From: Phoronis ovalis
Lineage: Eukaryota > Phoronida > Phoronidae
Direction: 5' to 3'
Assembly (NCBI GenBank): GCA_028565635.1
Contig: JAOXYB010027291.1
Span: forward strand, 1 to 15,552
Length of the DNA stretch: 15,552 nucleotides
This document shows, piece after piece, positions 1-9,000 of this stretch. Each line of letters begins with the position of its first letter. The stretch's first letter is position 1. The position numbers were made by a program, and so were the translations under genes. The notes beneath the pieces are model-generated. The model ran no database searches. It had not been told where the DNA came from and worked only from the letters and a program-made list of their open reading frames with translations.

Positions 1-83
1 GAGTCACGTGAACATGTCTGAACTCGGCCTTACGTGACCTACATCTCTATCAAGATCTGTGGTTTACCACGGGTGCCATCTAG
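1..83. repeat. possible fragment of a dispersed repeat
   Basis: Positions 1-80 are 50% GC by count, against roughly one third in the adjoining intron, with an abrupt change near 83. The stretch contains a 7-bp inverted pair, gtcacgt (3-9) and acgtgac (32-38), and the phrase accacgggtgcca. I associate that phrase with repeats in bivalve genomes from memory, which is weak evidence. Confidence 0.3.
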
Positions 84-298
84 TATATATTAAAATACAA
101 TCGCACATATTTCAAGCATGGAATCTTTAACACGACATAATGGCAATTACTTTATCAAGAATACATTTTGGGATCTTTCTTACTTTATGCTTCTCCATTA
201 TTGACATTAATTTGCCAAGAGAAAGGATTGTAATAATTGACTGATCCAATTCATTAATTAATTGCACATAAAAATGGTGGTATAAAAAAGTCTCTCAC
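1..298 (-). other. CABLES intron 9, partial
   Basis: This is non-coding sequence after the exon 9 donor. No acceptor followed by the expected CABLES cyclin-box residues is present. The left-hand 83 bases have a clearly higher GC content than the rest. Confidence 0.75.
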
Positions 299-405
299 CT
301 TCTTAGCTTACTTAGAGTAAGCTGAATATGTGGAAATTTTTCTTTGAATCGTTCATTTAAATCTCTTTTCAATGCCGCGGGGTTGGCATAATCTATAACG
401 GATGT
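299..405 (-). CDS. CABLES1: CABLES exon 9 (start of the cyclin-box-like domain)
   Basis: The acceptor is tttgtttcag and the donor AGAAG|GTGAGA. It encodes [20 protein letters not shown] and continues to [10 protein letters not shown]. This aligns residue for residue with the CABLES segment that leads into the cyclin box. It leaves two bases for the next codon. No continuation is visible in positions 1-298. Confidence 0.93.
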
Positions 406-3400
406 CTGAAACAAAATCAACTTTCAGGCAATTTTCACCAAAGGGGTACTATGTTTATTAACAAAAGACAGAAAAGCTATACAGTGTGAAAACATTCTTG
501 TTCATTTCTAGACAAAGCTGGAATAATTTCTAGCACTCACAAATATTTAACAAACTTACCATATAACCACTAAATGTCATGAGAGTTCGATGCTTTCCCG
601 ATTTAAGATCAGGATCATCCAGTAAGCTACTATCATATGTTTCGTTTTCATCTGGAAAACTAAATCCTGCAATATAAATAGCAAAGTTTTGGCTATTTAC
701 AAAAACTTCTTACAAAATACTTCTTCAAATTATCCATTACATTAATGTTTATGAAAGGTGACAAGCAAATGTAATTTGTGCCATGGAGAAAATTAAGAAA
801 CAGAGGAGAATGAGGAAATATGAGATATAAGAAGTGGATACTGTGGTAACTTAATGCCATATTGCCCCGTGTACATGTTTACTTACTTGTCCTCTTCATC
901 CTTGTGGGACATAAGGTCCGTGTACATGTGCCTGTCATTATTTCAATTTAAGCCATTTTTAAAAGGCGCAGTTTGATCCACATATAACATCATGCAGACG
1001 ACTCCTTGCTTACAATCCATTAAGTACTGACAAAAATTATCAAATCAATTTTGATGGAATGTTTAAAAATAGTTTATATGTTTGGATGTCTCACTTATAA
1101 CAGCATATATTTGTATGCAGGCAGTATGTTCTATTTAGACTTTATTTCATTTTACTTTATAATAATTGTATTAAAGATTGAACACAGTGATGAGATTTTT
1201 GTACAAAATCAAAAATTTCCTTGTTTTAGAAACACATGTATTCATTTAACCCTGCTATATGGACAAATACAGTTACAATTTTTAATATCAACTACTCAGC
1301 AAACAAGATTTATAAAATTTATTGAGTATTTTTTTTAATTTAGAGAACAATTTCAGTCTCACTTAAAATTTTCACTTCATTTACCTTTATCGAAGAATAA
1401 ATTGGGTGTGTTTGGAGTTCTTAGTAAATGTGGATCAAATGAGACACTCCTTAAAGGTGGGCTTCGGGGTCCTGTAGCTAGAACAACGTAAAATAGCAAC
1501 ATGCTGTTAAGATATATCAATTACTGGAGAGCAGGACTGATTGTAATTATTTGCGTCTCAACTGGTAAGGTACAGACAGTGACTACATACTGCAGTATCT
1601 AAAGACAAAATAATAAATGTGTTACATTAATCCAGTTGGAAAGGGTATATATATCCATTAAAAATTATCAAGGAGGAGGACCTGAAAATAATAATGATTA
1701 TGGGGGTAGTGGGTTGTCATGATAAAGTTTTAAATACATGGCGAGGGATGTTAGAAAAGCTTTTAGCATTGGCAAGCTAATTTGTATTATCAAGGAAGGG
1801 ACAGTGAAAATAGTTTGGATTACTAGGGAGACAAAAAATATCCACGTCCTGCTCCCAGATACTTTTTTAATGCAACAGTCCTAAGTACTACTGGGTAAGT
1901 TTTAGTACAACAGTTGAATACACATGTAGCTTTGTCAACAGTTCTCTGCTAAAGCTTAAATTGCTATCTTTGTGAATACTATTAATGTCAGATAACTGAG
2001 TACTCTAAAACATTTGTGAAGTACGCTCAACTGTTTTCTATTGTGCAATGCGCATGGTGCTACAAGATAACCAGTTAGAAACATTAGTCAGAAAACCGAC
2101 ACCAGTAGTTATTCCAGTTACTGTAACACTAAACTAACTACACATTACAATTGGTGCAGTGCCTACTTGTCCACTTTGCAGTCTGAGAGCAAAATCAATT
2201 CAAACAAAATGTTACTAGTTTAGCTTGCAGGACTGTTTTGCTTTTTAGTTGTACAAAGGAGGCAGAAGGCCTCTTGAGGCCTTTTCAATAAATTATGACA
2301 CAAAAATTAATTAATTTCTTTTTTACCTATAAGAAAGAGTTATCATACACACAGTTACAAACATAGTTAAATTTAGCATAAATTGCTTTAAAATACAATA
2401 CCTATCAAAGGGTCATTTTCTACAGCAGCAATAGCAGACAGTGGTCTGATTGCGGAGGAATTCTTTGATGGGCTTAAGTACTGCAAATACGAGATATCCT
2501 ATAAATACAAATTAAATTCAATACTAGAACATATCATATTAATGTGTGACAAGGTTTTTATGTTTTTATAAACTGCTTATATAAACTGCTTATGTCAATC
2601 ACATATTAACATATCTTTATTGTTTGCTTTACATACTAAAATGCAAGAACAAGAAATCTGTGGATGAAAATAATGAAAGCCTTTGTAAATTCTAGATATT
2701 CTTATTAAATAAATCACAGTTAACTAATCACTACCTCTCATCCTATCCTAGATAATTTTTGAAAACGTATTCTCACTTCAATTGTTAGACAGACAGATTC
2801 TTTACAAACACGAAACAAGCAGTTTTGTCACCTATCCTCCATTCGCAGGTGAACAATAATTTGCTCAAGCTTTCACTTTTGCACCGAATGATACATGTTT
2901 GTATATTGACACTCAATATCATTTTAGCAGAAACTATACCTGTCCCTCTTCTACAAACTCCACAGCTTGTAGGCCAATATCCAGTAACGTGTCTACATTT
3001 GCTGAATAACGTGCACTTGAACGGCGAAATCTCTTTCCATCAACATCAGTACTAAAATATCAAAAGATGTAATCTATGAAAAATTGGAAACATTATATTC
3101 TAGCAGTGTAATGAACGATTTAACTTTTATCCAAACTGGATGTGACTGGCTGGTTGTGATTCCATGAAGTATGATTGTTTATGGAATATGAAACCACCAG
3201 TATCTGGATAAAGACTGATATCAAGAGTAAAAAAAAAAATAGTACATATAATTAATATCTGAGTTTTAATAATCAAGAAGTTTGGTTGTTACCTCAGTTT
3301 TCCAAGTACACTTGTCACTTTTGTGAGTTTCCTACTGTTTTGAGGAGAGCGCAGTGTAGAGTAAATAACGACAGGAGATTTACTATGACCAGAAAGCACA

Positions 3401-5501
3401 ATAACTCTACAAAAGTATAATACATGTTTTTATGTTTAATCAAGGTAAACAATACATTTTTCAAATACAATATTACTTAAAAAATAAACTGTAGCAATCT
3501 GTTTAAACAGTAAGGTTAAACTTTTTTACAGTAATTTATTTTATTCTGAAAATGAAGAAAATTAAGCAAGAATCAGTTGAAATCTTTTAAGATCTTAAAA
3601 GACACATGATCATGCTATAAAGGCTTTGTTATTCCTTTAAACGTTCTCCTGCGTTTGAAGGATGATTTTTGATATTAAAAGAATTACTCCCCCTCCCCCA
3701 GATCCCATGTATGATACCCATACGGCCAATTGATCTCACTTTAAAACTTTCAATGCAATTTCTGACCTTTCTAGAAGATTGGACCAGTTATATTAATCTC
3801 AGGTACAACTGAACCACTCATATGGCAAGGAGGAAGATTTGATTTCAAGTTACAAACTGAAGTCACCACTTTGTCCACAATTATTATAGGTCAAAAACAA
3901 ACAAAATAATTATTGTAAGCTTGAACAAAATAAAAATACACAAAGTGCTTTTCCAAACATGTTATACAAAACGTATAGGTGCAGCATCTTTCTTCCCAAA
4001 ACTTAATACCTTTCACTCTTTAGTCGAGTATATGGAAGTTTCGATGTTTCTACAAACTTCACTTCTTTCAGTTTTTCATTTGATGAATCTGATTGACCGG
4101 AAAGATGTCGATGTCGTCCTAAAAATAGTAAAGTAGTTTAAAAAATTTAAGCCACAAAGTTTTATTTCACTTAGTTACATTTTTATAGAGTGAAGGACGG
4201 CTATTCAAGTTTTAGAAAACTGTAAAATAAAATGGACAGATGACAGAATAAGTACAATTAGTCATATCACTACGGTAATTGTAACAAGGCATGAACATTT
4301 CTTAAATCACATCATCCAATTTATTATTTAATTAATATTTATTAAAAGGAATTAAGTACCAAACTGTGTGGAAGGTATCAGTTATGCAAACTGATGAAAG
4401 CTAATTTCTGAGTCTCTACAGGCTGTATGTTAACTATACATAATACTGGGTTACTTTATGAAATAAATAAGCTGTGTGATAAATGTGACAGCTGACGAGT
4501 TCAAGTAGTGCCCCACGTCTAGTGTTGTTTTTTCAAATATATATTACATATTTTACCATTTACTAGACTTGGCAACTCTTAAGCATCATAAACATTTAGA
4601 ATTTTAGCTAAATGTGAGACGATATGCTTAATAATAATTATATAAAACAAACCTATAGCTATTGTTATACTGTTTGTATCGCTGCTGTCAACCTTTGAAC
4701 TGAGTGTACTCGTGCTAGTTGCATCTGTTGTTATAGTGGGAACAAGACGCTTCTTACAAGTCGATGAAGACTTATTGTTTTGTCTCTCAGTTGTTGTAGT
4801 TCTGTAAGGTAATTAATTATTTTAGTGTTAGCTATATGGTCCCATTATTTAATTCTAATTAAAATTAGGACTTGGGACTATTGTAACTTAAAGAATCTTG
4901 ATTTGTGATGGAAAAATTCTTCTCTTAATAATACAGTGAAAGCAACTCTCTCTTTATTTAACAACAAGTCCATAATTACTGCAGCGGAAACAAAGTTAAC
5001 AAAAAAGTAGGAGTCAAAGAAAAGAAGTTTAAAGGTATAAACTTCTATATCACTGTCAGCAGACAATACTGGATGATAAATGATAAATGAAATACTGAGA
5101 TTATTCCGTTTGTCTTAATACTCTCGATGTTTACTCAATTATTCAGTCAGAATATGTTTAATTCTAAACCTAATGTAAATCTTGCTGCTCCTTGATGCTG
5201 ATGAGATATCATCATGTATTTCAATGCTTGCACAATTTGTATTATTAGATGTACGGCTTGTAAAACTGGAGGAATCTACAAGTGTAGCAGAAGACAGAGG
5301 TTTCAAATGAGGAACATTTGTGTCTACTTCGACAGTTTTCCTCAGCAGATTCTTATTAATCAACCCAGAAGTGTCCCTCTTTGAAACCTTTCCAAGTTTG
5401 GTATCTCTGTGTGTACCATCAAGTGATATATTGGACAAGAAGCTCAAAGCAGCAAGTCGTCTTCTAGAGCTATTTCTCTGGTGTCTCAGACGATCAGCCA
5501 T
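299..5501 (-). CDS. CABLES1: CABLES-family protein (Cdk5 and Abl enzyme substrate), 5' part, nine coding exons, 3' end off window
   Basis: CABLES proteins are adaptors that link cyclin-dependent kinases (CDK5, CDK2) to tyrosine kinases such as Abl and Wee1. They carry a cyclin-box-like C-terminus. I joined exons 5501-5170, 4801-4653, 4118-4010, 3406-3293, 3051-2940, 2480-2402, 1471-1385, 666-560 and 405-299. The frame is open throughout, giving 398 codons plus 2 nt. Family marks are the N-terminal block [17 protein letters not shown] (residues 13-29), the RVIVLSG block in exon 4, LLDDP and GKHR in exon 8, and IDYANP with [16 protein letters not shown] in exon 9. The middle is Ser/Thr-rich and divergent. 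An in-frame TAG at 5541-5543 precedes ATG 5501, the first in-frame ATG. The rest of the cyclin box lies left of position 1. Vertebrates have CABLES1 and CABLES2; an invertebrate copy may be orthologous to both, so the symbol is approximate. Introns are 154-930 nt. Confidence 0.93.
560..666 (-). CDS. CABLES1: CABLES exon 8 (LLDDP...GKHR block)
   Basis: The acceptor is attgcag and the donor is a strong ATG|GTAAGT. It encodes acidic sequence, then [14 protein letters not shown] and a hydrophobic TLMTFSGYM. This matches the highly conserved NLLDDPQWPCGKHKR...FPSYM region just before the cyclin-box-like domain of CABLES. It is the best family evidence together with exon 9. Confidence 0.93.
667..1384 (-). 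other. CABLES intron 7
   Basis: 718 nt of AT-rich sequence. An open plus-strand frame at 1051-1338 is rich in Phe, Ile and Tyr as expected of AT-rich noise and lies antisense within the intron. Nothing else is recognisable. Confidence 0.8.
1385..1471 (-). CDS. CABLES1: CABLES exon 7 (proline-directed Ser/Thr sites; tandem acceptors)
   Basis: The donor is GATAAAG|GTAAAT. Two acceptors lie six bases apart, ctag ending at 1478 and ctacag ending at 1472. Both keep the frame, so the exon is 87 or 93 nt. The product includes [12 protein letters not shown] and TPNTP, giving three minimal Ser/Thr-Pro sites. Confidence 0.85.
1472..2401 (-). other. CABLES intron 6
   Basis: The longest complete intron of this gene, 930 nt. 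It contains no exon that fits the phase and no recognisable element. Confidence 0.8.
2402..2480 (-). CDS. CABLES1: CABLES exon 6
   Basis: A short exon of 26 codons plus one base. The acceptor is gtatttgcag and the donor GATAG|GTATTG. It contains S-P-S-K, a full match to the CDK phosphorylation consensus S/T-P-x-K/R, followed by a hydrophobic Ala/Ile segment. Confidence 0.82.
2481..2939 (-). other. CABLES intron 5
   Basis: 459 nt, holding only a perfect 13-bp tandem duplication (unit tataaactgctta) at 2567-2592. Confidence 0.8.
2567..2592. repeat. 13-bp perfect tandem duplication
   Basis: Two adjacent identical copies of tataaactgctta, at 2567-2579 and 2580-2592, inside CABLES intron 5. Confidence 0.9.
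2940..3051 (-). CDS. CABLES1: CABLES exon 5
   Basis: The acceptor is atattttag and the donor GGACAG|GTATAG. It encodes an Arg-rich start ([12 protein letters not shown]) and then an acidic, hydrophobic stretch with [16 protein letters not shown]. This sits where vertebrate CABLES has its SLKEIIGLEGVEL-type segment. The exon ends on a codon boundary. Confidence 0.85.
3293..3406 (-). CDS. CABLES1: CABLES exon 4 (conserved RVIVLSG block)
   Basis: The acceptor is cttttgtag and the donor CTGAG|GTAACA. It encodes RVIVLSG followed by [10 protein letters not shown], aligning with the RIVLISG...FSVLPYRDS block of vertebrate CABLES1. One Ser-Pro site is present. Phase agrees on both sides (one base in, two bases out). 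Confidence 0.88.
3407..4009 (-). other. CABLES intron 3
   Basis: 603 nt, mostly AT-rich. Its one notable feature is a C-rich patch on the plus strand at 3689-3719, which is G-rich in the CABLES transcript. Confidence 0.8.
3689..3719 (-). promoter_or_regulatory. potential G-quadruplex in the CABLES pre-mRNA
   Basis: On the minus strand there are four G-runs of 3, 3, 5 and 5 bases (plus-strand C-runs at 3717-3719, 3704-3706, 3695-3699 and 3689-3693). The loops are 10, 4 and 1 nt. Four runs of at least three G meet the pattern for a three-tetrad quadruplex, though the long loop weakens it. It is on the sense strand of the intron. Confidence 0.45.
4010..4118 (-). CDS. CABLES1: CABLES exon 3
   Basis: The acceptor is ctatttttag and the donor AAAG|GTATTA. 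The frame is fixed by the one-base overhang of exon 2. The segment begins GRHRHLSGQ, which resembles the conserved CABLES block with the pattern R-x-LSG. The Lys-rich stretch that follows occupies the place of the Lys-rich block in vertebrate CABLES1. Confidence 0.8.
4119..4652 (-). other. CABLES intron 2
   Basis: 534 nt of AT-rich sequence with no recognisable element. Confidence 0.78.
4653..4801 (-). CDS. CABLES1: CABLES exon 2 (Ser/Thr-rich linker)
   Basis: The acceptor is ccttacag and the donor is CTATAG|GTTTGT. Of the three frames only one is open, and it is the one demanded by exon 1. The product is low-complexity Ser/Thr-rich sequence with a short basic patch (CKKR). It has no recognisable domain, so support comes from phase and splice sites rather than from homology. 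Confidence 0.7.
4802..5169 (-). other. CABLES intron 1
   Basis: 368 nt. A minus-strand open frame runs from about 5066 to 4878 and could be reached in frame from exon 1 through a gctgacag acceptor. Its Phe-rich product has no family resemblance and it ends in a stop, so I treat it as intron. Confidence 0.7.
5170..5501 (-). CDS. CABLES1: CABLES exon 1 (start codon exon)
   Basis: Encodes residues 1-110 plus two bases. The CABLES hallmark [17 protein letters not shown] is at residues 13-29; the rest is Ser/Thr/Asn-rich and probably disordered. The context before ATG is CTG with G after it, so it is moderate. The donor reads AG|GTTTAG, which is weak. It was chosen because its phase (two bases left over) fits the next exon exactly, and reading on reaches a stop at about 5139. 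A TTG at 5540 is in frame but is not a plausible start. Confidence 0.88.
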
Positions 5502-5662
5502 CAGTCTCGAGTATTCTAAAATGTTGACTATACCCAACAACTAAACTACAATGTTGATATTTGAATTAATAAAAATTGCTAAGATTTTAACATTAGTTGG
5601 AATAAAATTTCAAAAAATTCTTGTTTTCAGATACAACAAAAATTATTTGCGCTAAACACTAA

Positions 5663-5672
5663 TCTATATAGA
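5663..5672. promoter_or_regulatory. palindromic TATA-like box
   Basis: The sequence tctatataga reads the same on both strands. It starts 162 bases beyond the CABLES ATG and ends 151 bases before the MIB1 ATG. A TATA box that works in either direction is possible, but one 10-bp AT-rich palindrome may be chance. Confidence 0.3.
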
Positions 5673-5770
5673 AATACAATTACATTCGCCAAGTTTTAAT
5701 ATGATAAACTTTTGATCTCGCTCTATTTTTAGTAACGAGATTTCACCGAGATCTGAAAACTACAAGGAAG

Positions 5771-5785
5771 ATGTCAAAAAAATAG
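5771..5785 (+). other. four-codon upstream ORF before MIB1
   Basis: ATG TCA AAA AAA TAG lies 38 bases upstream of the MIB1 start codon and out of frame with it. It could reduce initiation at the main start if the transcript begins upstream of 5771, which the sequence alone cannot show. Confidence 0.4.
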
Positions 5786-5822
5786 AGTACCTGTTGTATT
5801 TCCCCAAACTTCTTGGTTTCAA

Positions 5823-6090
5823 ATGGAGAATCTGACGCCAAGACTGGAGTCCGCCAGTGGCGGATCAAACAGAATTGTAAGAATTAACATGATGGAAGGT
5901 GTGGGGTCGCGAGTTGTACGTGGACCGGACTGGAAGTGGGGTAAGCAGGATGGAGGCGAAGGACATGTTGGAACTGTAAGAAATTTTGAGTCGCCAGAAG
6001 AAGTTGTTGTTGTATGGGATAATGGTACCGCAGCCAATTATAGATGTGCTGGTGCTTACGATCTTCGAATATTGGACAGTGCCCCAACAG
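5823..6090 (+). CDS. MIB1: MIB1 exon 1: start codon and first MIB/HERC2 domain
   Basis: Encodes residues 1-89 plus one base. A variable leader of about 22 residues is followed by MMEGVG and the diagnostic [20 protein letters not shown], then [15 protein letters not shown] and [12 protein letters not shown]. The donor is ACAG|GTAAGT. The ATG pair at 5889 and 5892 has a better context (AAC before ATG) and lines up close to the conserved domain start, so it could be an alternative start. Confidence 0.97.
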
Positions 6091-9000
6091 GTAAGTTCTG
6101 GCTGACTCCAATTACATCTAATTATTTACCACTTTATTATTGTTCTTTCTGACCTTCTAATTCTATCTACTTCCAAGTTCCATGACCATGTATTCAAGCA
6201 TTATTATTATCCCGATTATTATATAACATGAACGTTCGGCAAACTTAACGCATTTGGATACTTGTATGGTTTGTGGGGTTAGTGTATGTAAAAACTACCA
6301 TGCCGAAGTTTTAAGCACTGTGAACTCAATTAAAAAGAAACAAAATAAATATGACATTAGCCATACACAGAATAAAAACATTATTATAAGTCTTATAAAA
6401 ATCCATATTGTCACCTTGTATACTGATACTGACAGCAACACTTACTATGAATATGATAACATATTTTCCTCTATTATGCAGACATCTATACGGACCATAT
6501 GAACAGTTGCATGAGCTGCTTCAAACAGTACTTTTAGAACGTTTTTATTTTTGAACACAGAATTATTTTTACTAGAAATGCTTTGTATGGATCTATGGAT
6601 GTGAACTATGGGAATGGCTACAGATATTTGATAAACAGTATTAAGATTTATAAGTCTACTTCTAGTCTAAACTACATACTAGTAAAAAACATACTAGTAA
6701 ACTACATACTAGTAAAAAGCATACTAGTAAACTACATACTAGTAAAAAACATTTTTTTATAGGTATCAAGCATGATGGAACAATGTGTGACACTTGTCGA
6801 CAACAACCAATATTTGGGATACGTTGGAAATGTGCTGAGTGTAGTAATTATGATTTATGCTCAGTCTGTTACCATGGAGATAAACATAATCTACGTCATA
6901 GATTCTACAGAATTAACACACCAGGAGCCGACAGGTGAGTGACAGGAAAATCTGTGTATTCTTAGCAATTCAATTTATAGAGATTGGTTATAAAACTTAA
7001 CTTTTCCAAATGTAATAATAATCTGGGAGGGTACAGTGTTCGTCAATATCCAGTATGAATTATATTACTAAAATATGTGAGTCCAACTTGGAACAATGAT
7101 TCCTGGTAGCAGATATCCCTAAATCTGCAATGCTATACAGCCTTTCATATATGGTGAGCATGTAAAATTATACTGTTTAGGTGCTGTACCATTGAACATT
7201 TTGTGTCCAACAACTAGTGACACATGGTGGAAGACCAGTATTCTGGAAGTTCCTCATTGATAGTTATTAAGTTACTATTGATTTAACTTATGTCTTATCA
7301 TTTCAGGGCTGCTGCAGAACCAAGAAGAAAAAGTAAAAAAGTAACAATGCGTGGAATCTTTCCTGGTGCCCGTGTTGTGCGAGGTGTTGATTGGCAGTGG
7401 GAGGACCAGGACGGGGGAAATGGTAGAAGAGGCAAGGTTACAGAAATACAGGTAAACTATGCAATTAAATTATTGTCATATTAAGTAGTACCTCCTTTCG
7501 TTATGGTAGCTATAGTTTGTGCCAATGTTACTGAATCACAGTGAAGAATCAAAGGGTAAAAATATGTAGTTAGTAGCTGTCAGCATTGAGGGAAATGTTT
7601 AAAAACATTAATGGATAGAAAAATAAAGTTTGCTGGTTTCAGTGCCTGTTCTTTTGTTTTTCTGCAGGATTGGAGTGCTGCAAGTCCAAGAAGTGCTGCT
7701 TATGTGTTATGGGATAACGGAGCCAAGAACTTATACAGAGTTGGCTTTGAAGGCATGGTAAGTGAAGCATGTAAAAAAAAACGCAAGAACATCTGTCATG
7801 ATTCTACTGCATAATAAAAATTAGAAATGTCCTACACTATTACAGTATTTATTTGTGAGAGTATAGTTTGTTAGGCTGTCAGAATTAATTTTCAACGCAC
7901 ATCGATTTTCTGTTTGATTTATACTCACAGGTGCATTGTTTGTCTTGAATCTCAAAACCCAAACTAACTACATGTATGTAGGAAGATTATGAATTTTGCA
8001 TGGTTTCTTTGTTTTGTTATTCATACTATTAGTTGTAATTGAATGTGTTTAATTTATTTCAGGCCGACTTAAAAGTAATCAATGATGCTAAAGGAGGATC
8101 ATTTTACAGAGACCATTTACCATTGTTAGGTGAGAAAAATCAGTCTGGCTAAGCATTACATGTCTAGATTATACGATGAACATGAACATTTCTGGTAACT
8201 CACTTGCTTTAGATTTGTAGCTGATCTTATATATCACCTTTAATTTACAACCACTGCCTATATCTGAAAACTGGCATACTTCACATGTTATGTAATTTGG
8301 ACATACATCTGCAGTAAAAATATTGTAATTTTGTCAATACTTGTTATAGATAAATAACTATTAATGTAGAGGTTTGATTAAAAATTTTCATAATAAATAT
8401 ATTTCCTGTTGATTATTTAACGCAAAGTTATTGTTATTTTTATATTTTTAGGTGAACAGGGTTCAGGTGCTAGAGCTAGTCCCGGTGGTTTAGCAATTGG
8501 AGACCAAGTAAATGTTGATTTAGATCTAGAAATCGTACAATCATTACAACATGGCCATGGAGGTTGGACAGATGGCATGTTTGAAGTAAGATATTAAGCG
8601 TTTCCCATATAGGGATATTTTTGCTATTTAAGTTTTCTAAATAAGAAACTGGAATGAATATGCCCAAATACTGCTGCTGTTATGTGACACATTCAGTATC
8701 TACACAAAGTTCTAGAATATACCAAATTGCGGAAAATATCAGATGAGATGGACTTTAATAGTATGGGTAATTTCATTGAAGTATTGCACTATGCATATAA
8801 TTGTCCCCTGTGTCAGAATAGTTTAATATATATTTCGACAGTTAAACTGGCAACAGGACATCCTGAAAAGGATACAAAATAACTCTAAAAATCTAACAAA
8901 AACAAAAATTTTGTTTGAAATTAATAAAACAGTGTTTTTAAAAATGAAGTAAGATACAGTTTTCAAACAGAAACCTGATTTTTCCAATCCACTTCATCAT

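Larger units (their letters stand above)
5502..5822. promoter_or_regulatory. shared bidirectional promoter and 5' leaders of CABLES and MIB1
   Basis: Only 321 bp separate the two divergent start codons, so both transcription starts probably lie here. The stretch is AT-rich with no CpG island. A perfect 10-bp palindrome, tctatataga, lies near the middle (5663-5672). A 7-bp inverted pair gatctcg/cgagatc is at 5714-5720 and 5747-5753. The promoter role is inferred from the gene arrangement. A further upstream non-coding exon for either gene cannot be excluded. Confidence 0.7.

Noticed and set aside
1051-1338. Plus-strand 95-codon open frame
   Set aside because: Its composition is that expected of AT-rich DNA (Phe, Ile, Tyr, Leu), it is antisense within CABLES intron 7, and no domain is visible.
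1668-1715. Second G-rich patch (ggaggagg ... gggggtagtggg) as a quadruplex
   Set aside because: It has only two runs of three or more G within reach, so it does not meet a three-tetrad pattern.
2825-4136. Plus-strand open frames at 2825-3055 and 3921-4136
   Set aside because: They are antisense shadows of CABLES exons 5 and 3, which have matching splice sites, phase and family similarity.
4878-5066. Minus-strand open frame in CABLES intron 1
   Set aside because: It is Phe/Val/Leu-rich with no family similarity and ends in a stop. It is better explained as intron, although an acceptor-like site could lead into it.
5139-5169. Reading CABLES exon 1 through to the stop at 5139 as a single-exon gene
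   Set aside because: The AG|GTTTAG donor at 5169 joins exon 2 in phase, and later exons continue clear CABLES homology.
5538-5540. Upstream in-frame start for CABLES at 5540
   Set aside because: The codon there is TTG, not ATG. It follows an in-frame TAG directly, and the conserved protein begins after the ATG at 5501.
6254-6502. Open frame in MIB1 intron 1
   Set aside because: Rich in Ile, Asn, Lys and Thr, no recognisable domain, and flanked by no suitable splice sites in phase with MIB1.
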